NCBI RefSeq assembly: GCF_001426375.1
Contig: NZ_LMEO01000019.1
Location: 1-64,000 of the forward strand
Reading direction: 5' to 3'
Length of the DNA: 64,000 nt
Source of the DNA: Paenibacillus sp. Root444D2
GTDB lineage: Bacteria > Bacillota > Bacilli > Paenibacillales > NBRC-103111
The notes beneath the pieces were generated by a model, which saw nothing but the letters and a program-made list of their open reading frames with translations, searched no databases and was not told the origin of the DNA. This document shows, one piece after another, positions 58,653-64,000 of this stretch. Numbering within the stretch: position 1 is the stretch's first letter; each line of letters starts with the position of its first letter. A program made the position numbers and the translations under genes.

Positions 58653-58871
58653 ATGTCAGACAAGCCTGCTCCACCAAAGAAGAAACCAAGGCCGAAATGG
58701 CTCCATATGACATGGCTTATTTTCAAAATCATTCGTATTCCTGTGCTATGTGTGTTGGCTGTTTTTATTGGCCTATGGGTAGGTTACACCAAGCTTGGTC
58801 ATCAGCCAGCGGGAGAAATCTTTCATATGAGCACTTGGCGGCATTTATACGATCTGGTATTTGCGAATTAA
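58653..58871 (+). CDS. EpuA-like small membrane protein
   Basis: A 72-residue protein with a basic, Pro/Lys-rich N-terminus, one membrane helix (about 27-47) and a short outer segment. The WVGYTKLGHQPAGEIF region resembles the EpuA family, often mislabelled RNA polymerase subunit beta. It lies right after flhP with SD GGGAGGG; function is unknown. Confidence 0.7.
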   Translation: MSDKPAPPKKKPRPKWLHMTWLIFKIIRIPVLCVLAVFIGLWVGYTKLGHQPAGEIFHMSTWRHLYDLVFAN

Positions 58872-58875
58872 CTCT

Positions 58876-58900
58876 AACTCCCGCATGGGAGTTTTATTTT
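58876..58900 (+). terminator. Intrinsic terminator after the EpuA-like gene
   Basis: AACTCCC-GCAT-GGGAGTT followed by TTATTTTTG. Confidence 0.85.
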
Positions 58901-58973
58901 TGTCTAAGCAGCGGTATAATGAATGAAGGTTAAATGTACCAGAAATCGGATACTAACGCGCAGGAGGGGTACT

Positions 58974-59492
58974 TTGAATATACCGAACATGCTCACCATA
59001 AGCAGGTTTGTTCTAATCCCTGTGTACCTCGTGATTTTTTTTAATGGCCATATCCAAGTTTCTTTTTTTATTTTACTGGCAGCCGGACTTACGGATATCC
59101 TAGATGGCTATATCGCAAGAACTCGCGGGCTTATCACACCTGTTGGTGTCATGCTGGACCCACTCGCTGATAAGAGCATGATGATTGCGGTAATCTTATC
59201 CCTGCTCATCTCGGGATTGATTCCTTGGCAAGCAGCTGCGGCGATGTTCATTCGTGATTTAGGTATGATTATGGGCTCTGCTTTCTTTCACTTCAGGGGC
59301 AAGTTAACAGTTCCAGCCAATGTGATGGGAAAGTTAACGACGGTTCTGTACTATTTTGCTATCCTCTTCATCGTTTTTCATTTAAACTTCGCCATTACCT
59401 ATTTATGGTTTGTAATTGGGGTCTCATTCTTAACTTCCTTCATTTATATTATTCAGTTCCTTGTATTAAATCGAGGAGCCAAATTGAAATAA
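58974..59492 (+). CDS. CDP-alcohol phosphatidyltransferase family protein
   Basis: A 172-residue, multi-helix membrane enzyme. The catalytic motif D-x2-DG-x2-AR-x8-G-x3-D-x3-D is complete (TDILDGYIARTRG... LDPLADKS, about residues 41-65). It resembles PgsA or cardiolipin-type synthases; the exact acceptor is not certain, and a main pgsA may lie elsewhere. TTG 58974 follows AGGAGGGG. Confidence 0.88.
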   Translation: MNIPNMLTISRFVLIPVYLVIFFNGHIQVSFFILLAAGLTDILDGYIARTRGLITPVGVMLDPLADKSMMIAVILSLLISGLIPWQAAAAMFIRDLGMIMGSAFFHFRGKLTVPANVMGKLTTVLYYFAILFIVFHLNFAITYLWFVIGVSFLTSFIYIIQFLVLNRGAKLK

Positions 59493-59657
59493 TGTATACT
59501 ACGTAAAAAAGAGCCTATGTATAAGACTGTAACACAGCCCTGTACATAAGCTCCCCTATATGAACCTTCACTTCTGCAGTTAATGAAGGGACATCCCTAT
59601 TGTAAGTGATTACCTTGTATTTTATACAAGCATTTTGAAAGGAGTTTTTAAACCGCT
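59493..59657 (+). promoter_or_regulatory. fabZ promoter with overlapping palindrome
   Basis: TTGTAA (59600-59605), 17 bases, TATACA (59623-59628). A perfect palindrome CTTGTAT-TTT-ATACAAG (59614-59630) covers the -10 box, as an operator would. Upstream, GCCTATGTA ... TACATAAGC may form a weak hairpin. Confidence 0.55.
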
Positions 59658-60086
59658 ATGCTAGATATTAATCAGATTCAAGAGATCATTCCTCATCGCC
59701 CTCCCTTCCTGCTTGTTGACCGTATTTTGGAGGTCGAAGAAGGTGTTAGAGCTGTAGGTATAAAGAATGTTACGATCAATGAACCGTTCTTCGCAGGACA
59801 CTTTCCTGGCTATCCGGTTATGCCCGGTGTGCTGATTGTGGAAGCTTTGGCACAAGTAGGTGCTGTGGCTGTTCTGTCGATGCCTGAATACAAAGGTAAA
59901 ATTGGTTTATTTGCAGGCGCAGATGGCATTCGTTGGCGCCAACAGGTCGTACCTGGCGATACACTAACTTTAGAAATGACAATTACACGTGTAAAAGGAA
60001 CCATTGTCAAAGGCCAAGCTGTGGCTAAGGTAGGCGACAAAGTGGTAGTCGAAGGCGAGCTTATGTTCGCCCTTGCTAATAAATAA
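59658..60086 (+). CDS. fabZ: 3-hydroxyacyl-ACP dehydratase FabZ
   Basis: A 142-residue hot-dog-fold enzyme dehydrating 3-hydroxyacyl-ACP in fatty-acid elongation. [12 protein letters not shown] begins the fold; the catalytic His is in [12 protein letters not shown] (about residue 49) and the Glu in VEALAQVGA (about 63). SD AAAGGAG. It follows the flhO-flhP block, as in B. subtilis. Confidence 0.96.
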   Translation: MLDINQIQEIIPHRPPFLLVDRILEVEEGVRAVGIKNVTINEPFFAGHFPGYPVMPGVLIVEALAQVGAVAVLSMPEYKGKIGLFAGADGIRWRQQVVPGDTLTLEMTITRVKGTIVKGQAVAKVGDKVVVEGELMFALANK

Positions 60087-60119
60087 CCCATAGATAAAAA
60101 GGAGATGAACCTGACTACT

Positions 60120-61814
60120 ATGACGCGTGTACAAACAGAGTATCAATTATGGTTAGAGGATCCAGCAGTGGATGCCGAAACGAAGAAAGAACTGCGTGCT
60201 ATTCGGGAAGATGAAAGAGAAATTGAGGATCGCTTTTATAAAGATCTTGAATTTGGCACAGGAGGACTTCGCGGCGTGATTGGCGCTGGAACGAATCGAA
60301 TCAACGTGTATACCGTTGGACGCGCAAGCCAAGGCCTGGCACAATATGTGAATGGGACAGGCGCTACAAGTCCCTCCATTGTTCTAGCTTATGATTCACG
60401 TCATATGTCGCCCGAGTTCGCTTTAGAATCTGCTCTTGTATTCGCAGGGAATGGAATTAAGGCTTATCTCTTTAAAACACTGCACGCGACACCACAGCTT
60501 TCCTTTGCTGTAAGATACTTAGGTGCGTCCGCAGGGGTTGTCGTTACAGCAAGTCACAACCCACCAGAATATAATGGATATAAAGTATATGGAGCAGACG
60601 GGGGACAACTCGTTCCTGAGTTTGCGGAGCAAGTCATTGCGCAAGTACAAAGCATTGATTCCTTCGATAAGGTCAAGAAAATAACCCAGCAAGAAGCGGA
60701 AGCGCAAGGGCTGCTTTCTTGGCTAGGGGAAGAGGTCGATCAAGCGTACATCCAGGCCGTAACGGCGATTAGCCAGAATCCAGATGTGATTAAGCAGATC
60801 GAAGGCGATTTCCGCATTATCTTCACTCCTTTGCATGGAGCGGGTAATGTGCCGGTACGCGAAGTGCTGAAAGCAGTTGGCTTCGGACAAGTCCGTGTTG
60901 TAGCTGAGCAAGAGCTGCCGGATGCACAGTTCTCGACGGTTAAGTCTCCGAATCCGGAGGAGCGGGAAGCTTTTACACTCGCCATTGCACAAGCGAAGGA
61001 TTGGGATGCCGATATCATCATCGGAACCGACCCTGATGCTGATCGCATGGGTGCTGTTGTGAAGGATCCGAACGGCGAGTATGTCGTTTTGTCAGGTAAT
61101 CAGTCTGGTGCTATCATTGTCAATTATTTATTATCAAGCTTGAAAGAGCGTGGAACACTGCCTGCGAACGGCGTCGTCGTCAAAACGATCGTTACAAGTG
61201 AAATGGGCGCAGTCATCGCCAATCATTATGGGATTCCTACATTAAATACGTTAACCGGCTTTAAATATATCGGGGAGAAAATGTCCCAGTTTGAACAAAA
61301 TGGTGAATATACGTTCTTGTTCGGATACGAAGAAAGCTACGGCTACTTGGCTGGGGATTATGCCCGAGATAAGGATGCAGTTATTGCAGCGATGCTAATT
61401 GCTGAAGCGGCAGCCTATTATAAGAAGCAAGGCAAGACTTTATATGAAGTCCTTCAGGAACTGTACGAATCCTTTGGCTACTTTTTGGAAAAGCTTGAAT
61501 CAAGGACGCTGAAAGGGAAAGACGGCGTGGAACAAATCGGGCGCATCATGGAAGCTTGGAGAACGAATCCGCCGACGGAGATCAGTGGCACTCGTGTAAG
61601 CCAAGTGGAAGATTACGCAGAGGGCATAAATGGCCTTCCTCGTGAAAATGTGCTGAAATTTAAGCTAGAGGATGGTTCATGGTTCTGCTTGCGTCCTTCT
61701 GGAACGGAACCGAAAATTAAGTTTTATTTTGCGGTACAAGGATCTACAGGTCCAGCGGCCGAACAGCAGCTAGATGGCATCATTCAATATGTGCTTAACC
61801 GTGTAGACGGATAA
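60120..61814 (+). CDS. pgcA: Alpha-phosphoglucomutase (phospho-sugar mutase)
   Basis: A 564-residue alpha-D-phosphohexomutase interconverting glucose 1- and 6-phosphate. The phospho-serine loop TASHNPPEYNGYK lies near residue 145, the metal loop GTDPDADRMGA near 305, the sugar loop GYEESYGY near 402 and the phosphate loop LRPSGTEPKIKFY near 526. ATG 60105 is too close to GGAG, and ATG 60120 is slightly far, so the exact start is uncertain. It supplies UDP-glucose or glycolipid precursors. Confidence 0.92.
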   Translation: MTRVQTEYQLWLEDPAVDAETKKELRAIREDEREIEDRFYKDLEFGTGGLRGVIGAGTNRINVYTVGRASQGLAQYVNGTGATSPSIVLAYDSRHMSPEFALESALVFAGNGIKAYLFKTLHATPQLSFAVRYLGASAGVVVTASHNPPEYNGYKVYGADGGQLVPEFAEQVIAQVQSIDSFDKVKKITQQEAEAQGLLSWLGEEVDQAYIQAVTAISQNPDVIKQIEGDFRIIFTPLHGAGNVPVREVLKAVGFGQVRVVAEQELPDAQFSTVKSPNPEEREAFTLAIAQAKDWDADIIIGTDPDADRMGAVVKDPNGEYVVLSGNQSGAIIVNYLLSSLKERGTLPANGVVVKTIVTSEMGAVIANHYGIPTLNTLTGFKYIGEKMSQFEQNGEYTFLFGYEESYGYLAGDYARDKDAVIAAMLIAEAAAYYKKQGKTLYEVLQELYESFGYFLEKLESRTLKGKDGVEQIGRIMEAWRTNPPTEISGTRVSQVEDYAEGINGLPRENVLKFKLEDGSWFCLRPSGTEPKIKFYFAVQGSTGPAAEQQLDGIIQYVLNRVDG

Positions 61815-61948
61815 TGAAATAGGAAAACTGAACCTCTTCAGAACCTAAGTCAGGGATAGGTCGTCTAATGAATAGATGGAAATTAAATCCGCATTCATTT
61901 GGCCTATTACCGAGGTAGGACCTGAAGGGGTTTTCGAATGTAAGTACA

Positions 61949-61989
61949 TGCTTTACGAAGAAAGCTTTCTATTGGAAAGCTCTAAGGAG
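61949..61989 (+). promoter_or_regulatory. SD-proximal hairpin leader of the DUF5693 gene
   Basis: TGCTTTACGAAG, then stem AGCTTTC (61963-61969)/GAAAGCT (61975-61981), then CTAAGGAG. It has the same architecture as the leaders of guaB, wecB and nuoI. Confidence 0.65.
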
Positions 61990-61997
61990 TGGACAAC

Positions 61998-64000
61998 TTG
62001 GCACAATGGTATCAAACATGGAATAAACCTTTCAAAAATATCCTATGGTGGCTCGTCATTATTGGATTGGTAGTCTCCCTGCCGCTAGCCTACACGCGTC
62101 ACCAAACGGAAACTTCGGTCAATCAAGTCGAGTTTGTTTTCGATTATCGTGATTTGCTGGATATTTCGGATCTTCAGACGAATCCGAAGACTTTTGTCGC
62201 TGAGCAGCTGAAGAATATGAAAGCAGCGGGCATTAGCTCAATGGCCGTGTACGAGAGTACACTAGCGGAGCTTGAAGAAAGCCGACGCATCGAGGTATTT
62301 AGCTCTCGAGACGCTGCCGCACTTACCCAAACCTTGGGTGATCCTAATGAAAATTTTACCTACGTGCTGTTCGCAGATAATGCCACACAGCAGAAGCTGG
62401 AGCCTTTAATTCAGAAAACGTTCGCGGATCTGAAGGTTGGCACGAAGCCGTGGAGTTTCAAAAATAGAAACGGACTCATCATCCAAATGAGCATGGACGA
62501 TGCATCGATCAAGGGTATGGACCCAGACCCGATGACATTACAAATGCTTAAAGATCAAGGGTTTCAAATCGTGGTTCGTCTATCGAATCGTAGACCCTTT
62601 GTAACCAATGAAATGGATCGTTTGCTGAAACAGCTCCATGATATCGGTGTGAAGCGCATCATTGTCGATGGCAATGAAGTTCCGGGTTACACAGAAGAAA
62701 ATACAGAAATTAACCTGAATAAAATGGCAGATCTTCTTAATAAGAACGGCATTGGTCTAGCAGCCATTGAGTTATTAAAAGAGCCGCAAAAAGGGTTTAG
62801 TACGTTATCGAAGCAAACGAATTATAACGTCGTTCGATTGCATTCGTTCACAGAGAAAGACGGAGAAAAGTTAACAGAGCCGCTCAAAAAATCGGAACTG
62901 CAGGATCGTATTCAAGGTGTTGCAGATCGTTTAGTCCTTGCTGTGAAAGACCGCAATATCCGCATGGTTTTCTTGAATGCAAGGCCAGTAAAAAGCTTGG
63001 ATAAAGGGAAGTTAGTTGATCCGTTAGCTGCTTACTATGAAAGTTTGCAAGGAAAAGACGGCGCTATTCCTCGCATCCAAGAAGTCGGGTTTACGCTTGG
63101 ATCAGCAGAGCCATTTGATGTAAAAACGACAGGATGGCAGAAAATCGCCCGCATCTTCATGCTGCTTGGCGGCGTTAGTTTAATCGTGCTGATGGTATCC
63201 TTCTTCGTACCGGAAGCCGTGCTGCTCCTCTTCGTCTTAGGTATGCTTGGGCTTATTGCATTACATACCCTTTCGGCTAATCTATACGCGCAAGGCCTTG
63301 CCTTAAGTGCAGCCATTAGTGCACCGAGCATAGCGATCATGCTGGCCATTCGTTCCGTTCGTTCAGGAGCCGCAGCGAAATGGAAATCAGGTCTTGCTTA
63401 CGCCTTATGGACACTAATCAAAACATCTGCGATTTCACTGATTGGTGTCGTTTACGAAGTGGCACTTCTCAATCACGTTACGTATTTACTCGTGCTGCAG
63501 CAGTTCCGCGGCGTTGGCGTACTGCATTTGCTCCCTATTGCTATCGCAGGTGTGTATTTACTATTCTTTAGCGAAAATAACACGTACAGAGATAAGATTT
63601 CGAATATTCGAGGTATCCTTGCTTCCTTTATTAGTGTGCTATGGATTGTAGTCGCTGGTATAGCTCTAGCAGCCGTTTATTATTACCTATCACGTACAGG
63701 AAATGAAGGACAGGCTTCTACCTTGGAGAAATTATTCCGCTCCTTCTTGGAAAATACACTGGGCGTGCGCCCTCGAACCAAAGAATTTTTGTTCGCACAT
63801 CCATTATTTCTGCTAGGCGCATATTTGTCAGTTCGTTATAGACATGCTGTCTATTTGATTTTCATCGGTGTAATTGGACAGCTTTCAATTGTAGATACAT
63901 TCGCGCACTTGCATACGCCGCTTCATATATCCCTGATCCGTATAACCTACGGTCTTGTGTTTGGCGCTTTGATTGGCCTCATTCTGATTGCAGCTTGGGA
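61998..64000 (+). CDS. DUF5693 family membrane protein, 3' end outside window
   Basis: The open frame from TTG 61998 runs off the window after at least 667 codons. The translation begins MAQWYQTWNKPFKN, has a first membrane helix at about residues 18-36, a large extracytoplasmic domain (about 40-380), then at least eight helices (from about 385). I recall DUF5693 proteins as csaB neighbours in Paenibacillus, where CsaB pyruvylates the wall polymer that SLH domains bind; this fits the SLH protease in this window. SD AAGGAG is supplied by a hairpin leader. Function is unknown. Confidence 0.8.
   Translation, partial: MAQWYQTWNKPFKNILWWLVIIGLVVSLPLAYTRHQTETSVNQVEFVFDYRDLLDISDLQTNPKTFVAEQLKNMKAAGISSMAVYESTLAELEESRRIEVFSSRDAAALTQTLGDPNENFTYVLFADNATQQKLEPLIQKTFADLKVGTKPWSFKNRNGLIIQMSMDDASIKGMDPDPMTLQMLKDQGFQIVVRLSNRRPFVTNEMDRLLKQLHDIGVKRIIVDGNEVPGYTEENTEINLNKMADLLNKNGIGLAAIELLKEPQKGFSTLSKQTNYNVVRLHSFTEKDGEKLTEPLKKSELQDRIQGVADRLVLAVKDRNIRMVFLNARPVKSLDKGKLVDPLAAYYESLQGKDGAIPRIQEVGFTLGSAEPFDVKTTGWQKIARIFMLLGGVSLIVLMVSFFVPEAVLLLFVLGMLGLIALHTLSANLYAQGLALSAAISAPSIAIMLAIRSVRSGAAAKWKSGLAYALWTLIKTSAISLIGVVYEVALLNHVTYLLVLQQFRGVGVLHLLPIAIAGVYLLFFSENNTYRDKISNIRGILASFISVLWIVVAGIALAAVYYYLSRTGNEGQASTLEKLFRSFLENTLGVRPRTKEFLFAHPLFLLGAYLSVRYRHAVYLIFIGVIGQLSIVDTFAHLHTPLHISLIRITYGLVFGALIGLILIAAW

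Overview
The window looks like a chromosomal segment of an endospore-forming, flagellated, low-to-moderate GC Firmicute, most likely Paenibacillus or a close relative. The evidence is sporulation genes (spoIIR, spoIID, spoIIQ, spoIIID), flagellar hook/rod genes next to mbl, Bacillus-like gene order, an SLH-domain exoprotease, an 11-subunit Complex I operon with an Ala-rich NuoC extension, and frequent TTG/GTG starts behind strong Shine-Dalgarno (SD) sites. The genus is an inference; no 16S gene is present.

Layout. (1) 1-8.5 kb: 3' part of a 5S rRNA with terminator, a DUF4015 lipoprotein, then the origin-proximal Bacillus order guaB-dacA-pdxS-pdxT-serS-tRNA-Ser, followed by three small unknown genes. 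(2) 8.7-12.6 kb, minus strand: a three-gene ECF sigma / anti-sigma / polytopic membrane protein operon, an MFS transporter and tRNA-Arg(CCU). (3) 12.7-15.5 kb: DUF1648 and DUF1697 proteins, tadA (minus), a cluster of DnaA-box-like 9-mers, and a c-di-GMP-I (GEMM) riboswitch ahead of a PilZ-domain gene. (4) 15.5-18.6 kb: ychF, prfA, prmC. (5) 18.69-19.58 kb: eight tandem copies of a 113/114-bp palindromic non-coding repeat. (6) 19.7-29.6 kb: spoIIR-ywlC-mntP-ywlE, a ZTP (pfl) riboswitch with rpiB-ywlG-glyA, an SgrR-type regulator, upp and wecB/mnaA. (7) 29.7-37.0 kb: the complete ATP synthase operon atpZ-I-B-E-F-H-A-G-D-C. (8) 37.1-48.1 kb: nuoABCD-H-IJKLMN, interrupted between nuoH and nuoI by 474 bp of repeats. 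(9) 48.5-58.9 kb: SLH subtilase, DUF1146, murA, spoIID, spoIIQ, spoIIID, mbl, flhO, flhP and an EpuA-like gene. (10) 58.9-64 kb: CDP-alcohol phosphatidyltransferase, fabZ, phosphoglucomutase, and a DUF5693 membrane protein cut by the window end.

How the genes work together. Most are housekeeping: GMP and PLP synthesis, serine and one-carbon metabolism (ZTP-sensing rpiB-glyA operon), translation release (prfA/prmC), energy conversion (a proton-pumping complex without NuoEFG beside the F1Fo synthase), cell wall (dacA, murA, mbl, UDP-GlcNAc epimerase) and forespore/mother-cell signalling. The least explained parts are non-coding: the tandem palindrome array, a recurrent hairpin-plus-SD leader found upstream of at least four unrelated genes, and the repeats that split the nuo operon. 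No clearly new protein system was found; these DNA/RNA elements are the best candidates for something undescribed.
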